Made by a program: the position numbers and the translations under genes. 64,000 bases of DNA from Pedobacter sp. HDW13 (GTDB lineage: Bacteria; Bacteroidota; Bacteroidia; Sphingobacteriales; Sphingobacteriaceae): positions 3,658,001 to 3,722,000 of the forward strand of contig NZ_CP049868.1 of NCBI RefSeq assembly GCF_011303555.1, read 5' to 3'. Positions within the stretch are counted from its first letter, which is position 1, and every line of letters starts with the position of its first letter. The notes under the pieces were generated by a model, which saw only the letters and a list, made by a program, of their open reading frames with translations, did no database searches and was not told the origin of the DNA. Shown here piece by piece: positions 38,589 to 48,403 of the stretch.

Positions 38589-40022
38589 ATGGAATTGCTC
38601 ATTGGAAGAATAGCTGAGAAAAAAATATTGTCAGAGACACTTGCCTCGCCTTCATCAGAACTCTTAGCGGTTTTTGGCAGGAGAAGGGTCGGAAAAACTT
38701 TTTTGATCCATTCAGTCTTTCAGAAGCAGCTTATTTTTGAACTTTCGGGAGTTCATGATGCGAATGCTGCTGAGCAACTGCTCAATTTCAGCAAGGCCAT
38801 CGCAGATGCCTTAGGCTCCCAATTAACTCCTGCAGCCCCTAAGAACTGGACAGAAGCCTTCTGGCAACTCAGGGAATTTGCAACCCCTATAATTAAAAAA
38901 AGAAAAGCTGTAATTTTCTTTGATGAGTTCCCTTGGTTAAGTTCACATAAATCAGGCTTTCTTTCTGCATTTGAATATTTTTGGAACCAATGGGCCTCAC
39001 AGCAGCCAAATCTGATTGTGGTTATCTGTGGATCTGCTGCCACTTGGATGATCAAAAAAGTTGTCAACAGCAAAGGAGGCCTGCATAATCGCCTAACGCG
39101 TAAAATTCGCCTATTACCTTTCACATTGCAAGAGACAGAACAGTATCTAAAAAGCAAAAATGTCCATATTGACCGCTACCAAATGCTAACCATTTTTATG
39201 GCAATGGGCGGTGTGCCACATTATCTAAAAGAGCTCAAAAAAGGGGAAAGTGCTACCCAGGCCATTGATAGGCTCTGCTTCACTAAAGATGGTCTGCTTT
39301 CAACAGAATTCGCAAACCTATACCGCTCGCTGTTCGAAAACGCAGACAGGCATATTTCCGTAGTGAGAGCGCTCGCGGATAAACCGTCGGGATTGACAAG
39401 AAACGAAATTATAGCGGCATGTAACCTAAAGAGTGGAGGAACTACGAGTATTTTACTTGAGGAGCTTGTGGAGTCAGGCTTCATTACACCGCACCTGCCT
39501 TTCCAGAAGAATGCCAGTCAGAGCATTTACAAACTCAGCGACGAATACAGCCTTTTCTATCTTAAATTTATCGAACATTCCCGTGCCACTGGTGCAGGGA
39601 CATGGCTAAAAAAATCATCGACGCCTTCTTGGAGGAGTTGGAGTGGTTATGCCTTTGAAGGGATCTGCATGAAGCATACCGATAATATTAAGCAGGCACT
39701 GGGTATTTCCGGAGTGTTCACTGAAGCATCAGCTTGGCGGCATATTCCAAAAGATGGAAACGGTGCACAAGTTGATCTGTTGCTAGACAGACAGGATAAT
39801 GTGATAAGCATCTGTGAAATGAAGTTTTCAAATACTGAGTTCGCAATAGATAAAACCTATGCTGCCGAGTTACGGTACAAGCTTGATATATTCCGTCGGG
39901 AGAGCAAAACTAAAAAATCACTGTTCCTAGCCATGGTTACAACCTATGGCATTAAAAACAACATGTATTCTATTGGCCTGGTACAGAACGAAGTTACCAT
40001 GGATGATTTGTTTTTACCTTAG
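38589..40022 (+). CDS. AAA ATPase with C-terminal PD-(D/E)XK-like domain (ATPase_2/DUF234 type)
   Basis: 477 residues from the ATG at 38589; an in-frame TTG at 38568 is a less likely start. The N-terminal ATPase domain has Walker A GRRRVGKT (~residues 30-37) and Walker B AVIFFDEFPWL with the sensor-like VVICGSAATWM. A winged-helix region follows (LTRNEIIAACNLKSGG). The C-terminal domain shows VDLLLDRQDNVISICEMKF, where Asp396, Glu410 and Lys412 fit the D...ExK of PD-(D/E)XK nucleases. Proteins of this kind are abundant in Bacteroidota and Archaea but have no firm function; a link to mobile DNA or toxin-antitoxin activity is often suspected. Fragments of a second copy lie at 40870 and 56856. 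Confidence 0.85.
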   Translation: MELLIGRIAEKKILSETLASPSSELLAVFGRRRVGKTFLIHSVFQKQLIFELSGVHDANAAEQLLNFSKAIADALGSQLTPAAPKNWTEAFWQLREFATPIIKKRKAVIFFDEFPWLSSHKSGFLSAFEYFWNQWASQQPNLIVVICGSAATWMIKKVVNSKGGLHNRLTRKIRLLPFTLQETEQYLKSKNVHIDRYQMLTIFMAMGGVPHYLKELKKGESATQAIDRLCFTKDGLLSTEFANLYRSLFENADRHISVVRALADKPSGLTRNEIIAACNLKSGGTTSILLEELVESGFITPHLPFQKNASQSIYKLSDEYSLFYLKFIEHSRATGAGTWLKKSSTPSWRSWSGYAFEGICMKHTDNIKQALGISGVFTEASAWRHIPKDGNGAQVDLLLDRQDNVISICEMKFSNTEFAIDKTYAAELRYKLDIFRRESKTKKSLFLAMVTTYGIKNNMYSIGLVQNEVTMDDLFLP

Positions 40023-40128
40023 CATAATATATCATAAGATAATAAGCCCTAATATTGAAAGTGCTAAAATGTCATGGTCACAGAAAGCAATGAATTGGAT
40101 GTCTCATCTTTTACCATTTTAATTTTTT

Positions 40129-40590
40129 ATGAATAAAGTTCTTAAAGTTTTGTTCTTTATTTTAGTAGTAATGATTTTTTTTGCTTCAATTATTTTTTTT
40201 GTAGAGAAAAGTAGCAATAATAAAATGAAGAAAGACAACGCTGTTTTAGAAAAGAATTTCAAACAGATTCAGTTTAAGGGAAAGGTAATTAAATCTACTA
40301 TTATAAATCGGTTTGGTAAACAATACTATATCATTTGCATTAAACTCGAATATTCAAATATTAAGGATTTCTATCTTTTCAAGGAGGCCCATGGCCTTAT
40401 AATAAAAAATGGTATCGCCACGATGTCTGGGGGAATCTTTATGGAAGATAAAATAGTAGATCGTGTAGAAGTAAATATTAATAACAGCAATAAAGAAAAG
40501 TTTTTCTATAAGAATGGAGAAATTGATGAATTCGAACTGTCATTTGGTGCCGGTGCAATTAAAGAAAGTGACATGAATGTCTGTAATTAG
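40129..40590 (+). CDS. Hypothetical single-pass membrane protein
   Basis: 153 residues. One strong N-terminal membrane segment (residues ~5-25, FFILVVMIFFASIIFF) is followed by a short coiled, Lys/Asn-rich linker and a ~110-residue beta-rich domain (KGKVIKSTIINRFGKQYYII). I do not recognise the family. Codon use is very AT-rich compared with the glycan genes. It starts 107 bp after the ATPase gene and is followed by a good terminator. It is probably anchored in the inner membrane with the globular part outside. Confidence 0.6.
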   Translation: MNKVLKVLFFILVVMIFFASIIFFVEKSSNNKMKKDNAVLEKNFKQIQFKGKVIKSTIINRFGKQYYIICIKLEYSNIKDFYLFKEAHGLIIKNGIATMSGGIFMEDKIVDRVEVNINNSNKEKFFYKNGEIDEFELSFGAGAIKESDMNVCN

Positions 40591-40640
40591 TGCAATTACT
40601 AACCTTATTGTTTTGTTAAGACCTCAAGGATAGTCATTTC

Positions 40641-40672
40641 AAAGCCTGCATAGTTGTTTGCAGGCTTTTTTT
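40641..40672 (+). terminator. Rho-independent terminator
   Basis: Stem AAAGCCTGCA (40641-40650) / TGCAGGCTTT (40659-40668) with an 8-nt loop and a T tract running to 40672, 51 bp after the hypothetical membrane protein gene. Confidence 0.85.
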
Positions 40673-40745
40673 AATAGCATGGCAAGATTGGAATTGCAAT
40701 AGAGAAGTGGGGGCATTTTATCAGTTTTGGTTTTATTTTCATCAT

Positions 40746-40790
40746 TCACCTTTCAACCTGAGCCGGAGTAAGGTAGCCAAGTTGTGTATT
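40746..40790 (-). pseudogene. Scrap of an IS3-family transposase C-terminus
   Basis: The minus strand reads NTQLGYLTPAQVER and a stop, the characteristic end of IS3/IS150-type transposases (xHxxLGYLTPxxxE). The frame is closed by a stop just upstream and no further transposase sequence is visible, so only ~15 codons remain. The match is short, hence moderate confidence. Confidence 0.45.
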
Positions 40791-40869
40791 TCAACGAAAC
40801 TTTCCAGTATCCCAATAACCTGGCGATCGATGCTTCGGGGAGGGGCTCAATTGCGTGTAGCAATCTAAT

Positions 40870-40929
40870 TTTAATTCTATTGGCCTTGTCCAGAACGAAG
40901 TTACAATGGATGATTTGTTTTCACTTTAG
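40870..40929 (+). pseudogene. 3' fragment of a second copy of the ATPase gene
   Basis: Reads SIGLVQNEVTMDDLFSL-stop, nearly identical to the last 17 residues of the ATPase at 38589 (SIGLVQNEVTMDDLFLP-stop), with similar DNA. Nothing upstream of it matches the ATPase, so this is a truncated duplicate. It lies about 900 bp after the intact gene. Confidence 0.75.
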
Positions 40930-41655
40930 GTTGTCATCACTATTCAATTGAGATTGCGCAATCTTGTGATTTCAGGACGGTACACTATTCTTTTAATCCG
41001 GCTTATTGTCCCCTGAAAAAGGGAAATAGATATTTTTAACCCCTATTTCAGACAATTTTACCCCTCCAATAGAATTGTTTCATTATAGATTTGTATTGGG
41101 GAATGCCCTGGGTAAATGGATGTTGTTATGCTCGATATATTTGACAATTGGTAGAACATTGCCCCATCGAAAACTTTAAAGAAATAATTTGGGCAAAAAA
41201 AACATCGGTAATAGTCAATATTTGATCATTTTTTAACGAAGCATTTTTTGATTTTTAGAAGAAAAATTAATAGAAGTTTGATGTTGGCTTAGTCAGATGG
41301 TTTTAGACGCTGCTTTTAAAGCAAATTAATGGTTTAATAAATATTTAATGCAATTAAAATTTCCTTTTAACACTTTGACAAAAATATTTGCGCTTAAGTT
41401 CAGGCATTGGTTTGCTTTGTGCTTTTCACCCTTACGTTTTTTTCCTTGGCCCAGTTACCGGCACTTCTTTTTAGTTTGCCAGGCAACTGGGCTAAGTTTT
41501 GTAGCGCGTAATCCCGGATAAATTCTTTAGGTTTTGTAAAGTCCCCTTACACCGAAAGATTATTATTGCCGCTATACAGGAAGGTTACCTTTCTCTGGCC
41601 GTGGCAACCTTTCCGCTTAGCACAATATTTTTTGTTACACCAATTATATCACTTT
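40930..41655. other. Intergenic region with an imperfect hairpin
   Basis: No supportable gene. An imperfect inverted repeat, GCCCAGTTACCGGCA (41449-41463) and TGCCAGGCAACTGGGC (41477-41492), lies ~160 bp before the Crp/Fnr start and could be a regulatory or terminator structure; there is no T tract directly after it. The rest is AT-rich with no recognised elements. Confidence 0.4.
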
Positions 41656-42300
41656 ATGACCAATATTCCGGATAATGGCAAATGGGGATCTTATAACGGT
41701 AGATCCCCGCTTGTTTCCTTTTGCAATAAGTACCATTTATTAACAGGGGTAATGGAAGCACTTATCAATGCCCAGACTTTTCCTGTCCACTACCGCAAAC
41801 ATAGCTTTATAGTCACCCCAAATGACACGAATCGCTACATTTACCTGATAATGAAAGGTGTTGTAAGGGGATTTTACAAAGATTCAGGGTTTGAGATTAC
41901 TACCTGGATTTGTCACGAGAATGAGATAGTGGGGGCTATAAATAACCCATGGAAAGATGAGCCTTCACATGGCTATATTCAGGCTTTAGAGGATGTAGAA
42001 CTCATTGCAGTCCCCCGTGAATTAATTACCATGCTTTATGGGAATTTTTCGGAGGCTGATATCATAGGTAGAAAGATGATGGAACTTTATTATCGGGTAG
42101 CATATGATAGGGCATTAATTTGTCAAGTTCGCTCGGCCACTGGACGCTATCGGTATTTACTTAAAGTATTCCCCTGGATGATAGGCCGGGTGCCCTTAAT
42201 CTTTATTGCTTCATTTCTAGGCTTAAGATTAGAAACATTAAGTAGGACCCGGGCAAGCGAAATCAGAAAAAAAACAATTGACCATGGTCTTAACCTTTAA
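41656..42300 (+). CDS. Crp/Fnr-family transcriptional regulator
   Basis: 214 residues from the ATG at 41656 (MTNIPDNGKW); the frame is open further upstream only through a TTG at 41566, which gives an unlikely N-terminus. A cyclic-nucleotide-binding beta-roll covers residues ~35-125 (YIYLIMKGVVRGFYKDSG, ELIAVPRELI). The C-terminal part (FPWMIGRVPLIFIASFLGLR, then LETLSRTRASE) is the helix-turn-helix typical of Bacteroidota Crp-like proteins. Key cAMP-contact residues are not conserved, so the effector is unknown. The GH95-like gene starts 247 bp downstream and may be a target. Confidence 0.8.
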   Translation: MTNIPDNGKWGSYNGRSPLVSFCNKYHLLTGVMEALINAQTFPVHYRKHSFIVTPNDTNRYIYLIMKGVVRGFYKDSGFEITTWICHENEIVGAINNPWKDEPSHGYIQALEDVELIAVPRELITMLYGNFSEADIIGRKMMELYYRVAYDRALICQVRSATGRYRYLLKVFPWMIGRVPLIFIASFLGLRLETLSRTRASEIRKKTIDHGLNL

Positions 42301-42547
42301 CCCACCATAAGGATTTGATGAATAGTGTGGTAACTATTTTTTGTGTCAATGTTTTAAGGTGATGTTGGCAAAAGAACTTTCCATCAACAGAAATCCAATC
42401 CTTTTCCTTGATTAAAAACAGGGGGTATGTTAACAAACTAAAACTCTAAAAAATTGGCGGATGAAATTTAAAGAAAAATTTCATTTTGCAGATGGGTTGT
42501 TAAGCCATTGTTTAAAACAAACGGTACAAAATTGTAGAACATAAATA

Positions 42548-44691
42548 ATGAAGATAATAAAGCTTGTTTTTTTGTTAATCCTGTTTTTCCAAAGTGGCTG
42601 GTCACAAAATATTTGGACTAAGCCACCAGCGCACACTCCTAATAATGTTTCAATAGATGCCCCATTAATGGGAAATGGTGATGTTACCATGAGTGTAGGC
42701 TTTAAAAGAGATCGTCTACGTTATTATTTATCTAAGAATGATTTTTGGCGGTTGCGATCAAAAGCTGATGGGCTGTCAGGCCCCAGGGTGGTAGGTTTTG
42801 TCGATATAGCCATTAATGGCTTTAATGAGGATAGTTTTTCTGCTGAACAATCACTTAGCAATGGTGTCACCACCTGTCTGCTACAAAAACAAGGGCAAAG
42901 TGTAACTGCAAGATCATGGGTGTCGGCAACAGAAAATCTTATTTTTTTGGAGTTAAGCGCTTCAGGTAAAGCGGCAAAGGTTTCCATTGGTTTAAATGCT
43001 CCGGAACATGAGCATGCAAAATTAAAAAGCGGAAAAATAAAAGATGTTTTTTGGTTTACCCGTGCCTTTACCGATAGTGTGGACATTCCGACAGAAGTGG
43101 CTGTAGCTTTAAAAAATATTAGCGCTAATGACAGCAGCATTCTACTACAACCAGGTAAGAAAATAACTATTGGAATTGCTGTTGAAAGTAAGTTCAAAAA
43201 AGCAAACCCTTTGGAAGATGTGTTGGACCGAATAAAAAAACTTGATAAAAAATCAGCTGCAGCGTTATTGAAAAAACACAATGCGTGGTGGAAAACGTAT
43301 TGGGACCAATCGAATATAGCTGTTGACGACCCAGTATTGATGAAAGCTTATCATCAGGGACTTTATACGATGGCGGCTTGCAGTCGCGATCCAAAATTCC
43401 CTCCCGGAATATTTGGTTGGACCACGACAGATAAACCTGCCTGGAACGGGGATTATCATTTAAACTATAATTTTCAGGCACCTTTTTACGGGCTCTATGC
43501 AGCTAACCGAATCGCGCAGGGGGAGCCTCATGATGCCCCTCTTATTGATTTCCTGTCTAGGGAGAATGGTATGCAAAAAATGTTAAAGGAATAAGGGGGA
43601 TTTTGTATCCGGTGGGTATTGGTCCCTTGGGTATTGAAGTAACCCGTGATTTTGCCGTTGGTGGTTACCAGAAGAAAAGGGATATTGAAAAGGGGGGACT
43701 ATTTTACGGTCAACGTTCTAATGCAGCATACGGGTTGTTAAATATGGCCCAACAATGGCGTTGCACTTATGATGAAAAGTATGGTAAAAAGATCTATCCC
43801 TATGCACTTGCCGTGGTCGAATTCTGGGAGGATTACCTGAAATATGAAGATGGCAGGTACGTCATTTACGACGATGCCATTCATGAGGGATCGGGAGGGA
43901 ATGAAAATCCTATCTTATCACTTGGTTTGGTTAGAAATGCCTTTGATCTGATCATTGATCTAAGTGCTACATTGAAGCTTGATGAAAGTAGGAAGGGAAA
44001 ATGGGCAGATATTCTAAATAAATTGAGTGAATTTCCGATTCAGATAAGAAATGGCAGAAAAGTATTTAGGTACACGGAGAAAGGCGTAGATTGGTGGCCT
44101 GATAATGGACTGGGAATACAACATATTTATCCCTCAAATTCAATTAACCTGGATAGCAAAGCAGATTTGTTGGCCGTTTCCCGCAATACTATTGATGAGA
44201 TGAAACGCTGGCAGGACATGAACACGACCAATAGTTTTTTTATGGCAGCAGTTAGGGTAGGATATGATCCGGCTGTTATCTTAAATGAATTGCATAAATA
44301 TGCCTTGCATACTTATCCCAACGGTTTTCAATTAAATAACCCCCATGGAATAGAAAATAGTTGTACGGTGGCTAATGCACTTAATGAAATGCTATGCATG
44401 AGTGCAGGAAATGTAATTAGATTATTCAATGGCATTCCAAAAAAACAAAATGCAAGTTTTGAACGCATCAGGGCATGGGGTGCTTTTTTAGTTTCCGCCA
44501 ATTTAAAAGATGAAATGGTTACCAATGTTAAGATCATAAGTGAAAAAGGAAAACTTTGTACACTCGTAAATCCATGGGCCGACAAAAAGGTTCTACTCAT
44601 CAGGAATGGTAAAAAGGCAGAAGTCCTTAGCGGAAACAGGATTTCTTTTAAAACAAGTCCCAATGAATTGATAGAAGTACAATCTAATTAA
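42548..44691 (+). CDS. Secreted GH95-like glycoside hydrolase (one-base frameshift)
   Basis: Two frames (42548-43594 and from 43603) give one ~714-residue protein. The signal peptide ends near SGWSQ. The N-terminal beta-domain contains PLMGNGDVTMSVGF and YYLSKNDFWRLRS, as in GH95 and related families. The catalytic (alpha/alpha)6-type region includes DAIHEGSGGNENPILS, and the C-terminus has NALNEMLCMSAGNVIRLF and a GAFLVSA segment as at the end of GH95 enzymes. The break needs one extra base before the stop at 43592-43594; the A6 run at 43575-43580 is the likely site, giving QKNVKGIRGILYPVG. GH95 enzymes are alpha-L-fucosidases or galactosidases; the match here is loose. Confidence 0.65.
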
Positions 44692-44815
44692 TCTTATGCC
44701 AAAAATTACAACATTTTATTTAATTACGGAGTACATTTTGAAGGGAAAAAGGCTACACTTGAATTGATTTTTTAAGTCAGGCTTGCATCGGATGTAAAAG
44801 ATAGTCAATATTGTT

Positions 44816-44868
44816 TGAAAGGCAATTATTCAGGTGTTATAACACCTGAATAATTGCCTTTCATTTTT
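44816..44868. terminator. 48-bp perfect palindrome, bidirectional terminator-like
   Basis: Bases 44816-44863 are a perfect palindrome with 24-bp arms (TGAAAGGCAATTATTCAGGT... mirrored), followed by TTTTT at 44864-44868. It lies 125 bp after the GH95-like gene. It is unusually long and perfect for a terminator, with essentially no loop. Confidence 0.7.
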
Positions 44869-45108
44869 GTGCCATATTACAAGCGATCCTGAAAGTTTGA
44901 GTTAATGTGCTGATCCAAAGACTGAATAGAAAAATATTTGTATACTATTTTGCAGCAATATATCTGGCTTGGTACTTTTAAGCTTGCTAGAGCAAAAAAA
45001 GTATCAGTAAATATCAATGTAGTTTTCAGATTTAACCATTTTTACTTTTATTGTACCCGATAAGCCTGTTCCAAAATTAATTAACGATCAGGTAAATGTT
45101 GTCAATAT

Positions 45109-45155
45109 GGGGATTTCGCTAAAAGTGGTTCTGCACCACTTCTAGCGAAATCCCC
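45109..45155. repeat. Inverted repeat on the left flank of the ECF/SusCD locus
   Basis: Arms 45109-45129 (GGGGATTTCGCTAAAAGTGGT) and 45135-45155 pair over 21 bp with one mismatch and a 5-nt loop. There is no T tract after it. The end TAGCGAAATCCCCA recurs with one change at 56644-56657, on the other side of the locus. Confidence 0.6.
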
Positions 45156-45262
45156 AAATAAATATCATACTTACTGTTTTTTTATATTTTTTACGACATA
45201 CATAAAATGTACAATAAATTATCTTAGCTTCGAAGGCTGAAACTAACTGGAACTGAGCAGAT

Positions 45263-45793
45263 ATGTCTTCCCAGACTGATAAAATTTTATTCGTAAAGAA
45301 CTATAAAGCATTGTGCTATTTTGCCTGGGAAATGGTAAATGATACCGATCTTGCTGAAGATTTGGTTCAGGATGCTTATGTCAGTTTTTTAAAGCATAAA
45401 CAATCTATTTCCAGCGATGAACAAGCTATCAAATCCTTCCTGTATTCGGCTATACGTAATGCTGTTTACAATCTGAACCGTAAATCCAAAACGGTACAAA
45501 AATATTTTCAAAGGCAGAACTTTTCGGATATAGATGAACCCGATTACGAACACATGGTCATCAGGGCAGAGTTCATGTCGGAAGTAAATATGATTGTAGC
45601 AGGGCTTCCTGAGGCCTGCCGGAAAATTTTTAAATTAAGCTATTTAGAAGGGCTCTCTAATCAGGAAATATCAGATCAGTTGTCTTTATCCATCAATACC
45701 ATCAAAACCCAAAAACAGAGAGCTTTGCGTGTTTTAAAACAAAAAATACGTCCAGAGTTTTACGTGGTTTTTACGATGTTATTTTTCCGTTAA
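45263..45793 (+). CDS. ECF-type RNA polymerase sigma factor
   Basis: 176 residues. Region 2 is clear (DTDLAEDLVQDAYVSFLKH, SFLYSAIRNAVYNLNRK), as is region 4 (LPEACRKIFKLSYLEGLSNQ, EISDQLSLSINTIKTQKQRA). It belongs to the Bacteroidota ECF group paired with FecR anti-sigma factors and SusC-type receptors. It is first in a locus of sigma, thioredoxin, FecR, SusC, SusD. It is expected to be held by FecR until the SusC receptor senses its ligand, and then to switch on the transport genes. Confidence 0.92.
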   Translation: MSSQTDKILFVKNYKALCYFAWEMVNDTDLAEDLVQDAYVSFLKHKQSISSDEQAIKSFLYSAIRNAVYNLNRKSKTVQKYFQRQNFSDIDEPDYEHMVIRAEFMSEVNMIVAGLPEACRKIFKLSYLEGLSNQEISDQLSLSINTIKTQKQRALRVLKQKIRPEFYVVFTMLFFR

Positions 45794-45800
45794 AATTTAG

Positions 45801-45840
45801 TTAACTAATTGTCACCCCTTTTTGTGGTTTAGGTTTCTTA
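45801..45840 (+). promoter_or_regulatory. Repeated GTCACCC element, copy A (before thioredoxin gene)
   Basis: TTAACTAATTGTCACCCC followed by a T run, GGTTTAGGTTTCTTA. It matches copy B at 47162-47201 base for base over most of 40 bp, including spacing. Both copies sit directly before a gene of this locus. It may be an ECF-dependent promoter or another control site; function is inferred from position. Confidence 0.55.
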
Positions 45841-45917
45841 TACCTGTAATATGATCCGCATCCTTGAAGTGCAGGATACTAAATATGTATTAAAGATAAT
45901 CTAGATTGAAGAATTTT

Positions 45918-47147
45918 ATGAACAGCAGAAACTGGAAAGCCCTTTTACTAGGGTTTTGTATAATCGTATGTGGATTTGAAAGCAAATCTCAAGGAATTAA
46001 TTTCCAACATAACCTGGAGGAGGCCATCGGGCAAGCTAAAAAGGAGAAAAAAATGATTTTTGTAGATTTTTATACCTCCTGGTGTGCACCTTGTAAAGTA
46101 ATGTCTGATGAAATTTTCCCTAAGAAAGAAGTGGGTGATTTTTATAATCAAATGTTTGTTAACGTTAAGATTCAATGTGATGACAAAGGATATGGCTTAG
46201 CGTTAGGTAAGCACTACAAAGTACAGGCATATCCCACTTTAATGTTTTTGGATACAGCAGGTAATACTGTTCATTCTATTGCTGGTGGACTAGATGTGCA
46301 GGGCTTTATTCAATTGGGTAAAACAGCTTTAGATCCTAATAAAAATCAATTGGTATTGGTCAAGGAGTGGGATTCTGGCAATCGCACACAAGCCTTCATG
46401 ACTAAATATTTCAAGACACTGGTTCAATCCTACCGCTCAGATAAGGCGATATATGATTTTGAAAAATATTTTGCATCACTTTCCGGGAAACAGAAGGCCT
46501 CAACCAATACGTTTGAGCTGATGCAGATAGTTAAGAGTGTACCCTTTTCTGCTCCATTCGAATATATGGAGATGAATAAGGTGGATTATTATAAGCAACT
46601 AGGAAAGAAAAAGATAGACAGTACGATTGCGGCTTCCTATCTCTGGTACTTTAAAAATTTGCAGGCTTCCGGGTTTAGCAATAAGGATCTCAGTGACTTC
46701 AAAAATAAAATGAAGCTATTTAGGAGCAAAAAATATCCTTTCTACGATGAGTATGCTGCTTTTTACCAGGTTTTTGATTCCTATGATGCTCAAGGTAAGG
46801 ATGATATTAAATTGTATATAGCAAGAGGAAATGATTTTTTGACGAAATATGGGTTGAATAATGATGCCTATACTACTTCCTTAACCCATGTACTGGGAAA
46901 TTTGACCTCCGCTAAAGATGAGGGGGCTGCAGGTATTACCTGGATGGAGTCGCTACTTAAACGCAAGCAAGACCCAAAATATTTAAACACCTATTTCTAT
47001 ATCTTATGGCGTAATTCGCGCTGGGATCAGGCTCTTGAAGTAGGTCAGCAGATCAGGGACAACCAAATCAAGGCTGATCGTTCTACTTTAGATATTGACA
47101 AGCAGATAAAAATGGTTAGTGAGCAAAAATCAAAGCATGTTAAATAA
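45918..47147 (+). CDS. Periplasmic thioredoxin-fold protein
   Basis: 409 residues from the ATG at 45918 (MNSRNWKALLLGFCIIVCGF), preferred over an in-frame TTG at 45906 because it gives a clean signal peptide ending near SKSQ. Residues ~28-140 are a thioredoxin domain with the redox motif WCAPCK (Cys56, Cys59), and the cis-Pro segment AYPTLMF. The C-terminal ~260 residues are helical, TPR-like and unassigned. It is exported, so it probably reduces or isomerises disulfides in the periplasm. Its place between the sigma factor and FecR is unusual and suggests a role linked to the import or signalling system. Confidence 0.82.
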   Translation: MNSRNWKALLLGFCIIVCGFESKSQGINFQHNLEEAIGQAKKEKKMIFVDFYTSWCAPCKVMSDEIFPKKEVGDFYNQMFVNVKIQCDDKGYGLALGKHYKVQAYPTLMFLDTAGNTVHSIAGGLDVQGFIQLGKTALDPNKNQLVLVKEWDSGNRTQAFMTKYFKTLVQSYRSDKAIYDFEKYFASLSGKQKASTNTFELMQIVKSVPFSAPFEYMEMNKVDYYKQLGKKKIDSTIAASYLWYFKNLQASGFSNKDLSDFKNKMKLFRSKKYPFYDEYAAFYQVFDSYDAQGKDDIKLYIARGNDFLTKYGLNNDAYTTSLTHVLGNLTSAKDEGAAGITWMESLLKRKQDPKYLNTYFYILWRNSRWDQALEVGQQIRDNQIKADRSTLDIDKQIKMVSEQKSKHVK

Positions 47148-47161
47148 TTGCTTGAAAAAGA

Positions 47162-47201
47162 TTAAATAATTGTCACCCTTTTTTTAGGTTTCGGTTTCTT
47201 A
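47162..47201 (+). promoter_or_regulatory. Repeated GTCACCC element, copy B (before fecR)
   Basis: TTAAATAATTGTCACCC, a T7 run, then AGGTTTCGGTTTCTTA. It is the counterpart of copy A at 45801. It ends 11 bp before the FecR start codon. Confidence 0.55.
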
Positions 47202-47212
47202 ATCTCTAGTAT

Positions 47213-48362
47213 ATGAAGAATAACCCATTTGATATAGCTGACTTAATTGTTAAAAAGTTTCGCGGTAACCTTACCGAGGAAGAAAGTACTGCACTTTCCA
47301 ATTGGCGTGATGATGATTTACGCAACAAGTTATTTTTAGAAGATTTAGAGAAAAAATCAGCCCAGGGAATTGATACGTCGGTATTTAATCAATTCGATAC
47401 GGCGCGCGGCTGGGAATCTGTGCTTAAAAAACAGCAAAGAGGCACTACAGTATTCATGTGGAGGTCAATAGCCGCCGTACTTGCTGTTTTGATATCGATA
47501 ACCATATATTTCCTGGTTTATCAGTTTAACGATGGTACTGAGCGGATTGTGGAGAGTAAGGATGCTAAATATAAAAATGACGTGTTACCGGCAATTTTGG
47601 GTGCGAAAGTAATCCGGGCAGACGGATCGGAGATCAAGGTAGAAGATAATATTCTTTTCTCTGCCGATGGTCACATGAACAATTCATCTACTGAAGCTAT
47701 AGGCAGCGAAGCGCAATTGCTGACTAAGCTGAATACACTTGTAGTTCCTGCGGCAAACTATATCAATTTAACCTTGGCAGACGGGACGAAGGTTTGGGTT
47801 AATGCGAACAGCCGGTTAAATTTTCCTTCAAAATTTGTGGGAAATGAAAGACGCGTGACGTTGCTGGAGGGGAAGCTTATTTTGAAGTGGCCAAAGATGC
47901 TCATCGGCCATTTTATGTAGAAAGTAAGGGAGCAGAAGTTAAAGTGCTGGGTACACACTTCAATGTAATGGCATATTCTAATCAATTGGCAACTACTTTG
48001 GTAGAGGGTAGTGTGAAACTCTCTAAAGGGGATAAATCGGTCATGTTACGTCCGGGGAACGGGGAGATATAAACGGGTCATTGATTGACGTACAACCGGC
48101 TGATTTTCAAAAGGAACTGGCCTGGAAAAACAATGTGTTCTATTTCAACGGCGATAATATTGTAAAGATTGCCCAGGAGTTACAATCCTGGTATGATTTG
48201 GAGGTTTCATTTTCAAATGACATTCCACTATTACAGACCTATACAGGGGAAATCCGCAGAGACGCTAATCTTTCCGAAGTGTTGAACATGTTGGAATTTG
48301 TAAGTGACCTGGAATTTAAAGTAGATAAAAATAAGTTGTTAATCTCTAAACGAAAAATATGA
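47213..48362 (+). CDS. FecR-family anti-sigma factor (two one-base frameshifts)
   Basis: Three frames (to 47920; from 47887; from 48081) assemble into one ~383-residue FecR. The N-terminal cytoplasmic sigma-binding part (FRGNLTEEESTALSNWRDDD) is followed by one membrane segment (~residues 83-103), the FecR domain (LADGTKVWVNANSRLNFPSK, EVAKDAHRPFYVES, VLGTHFNVMAY) and the C-terminal DUF4974-like/STN-interacting part (FNGDNIVKIAQELQSWYDLE). Break one is at the G run 47869-47872 (one extra G restores LLEGEAYFEVAKDA). Break two is at one of the adjacent G4 runs 48054-48057 or 48061-48064 (restores GDINGSLIDVQPADF). It transmits the signal from the SusC at 48481 to the sigma factor at 45263. Confidence 0.85.
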
Positions 48363-48403
48363 AATAAACTTACTCAACTAAACCATTCAAATTTCCAAAA
48401 GAA

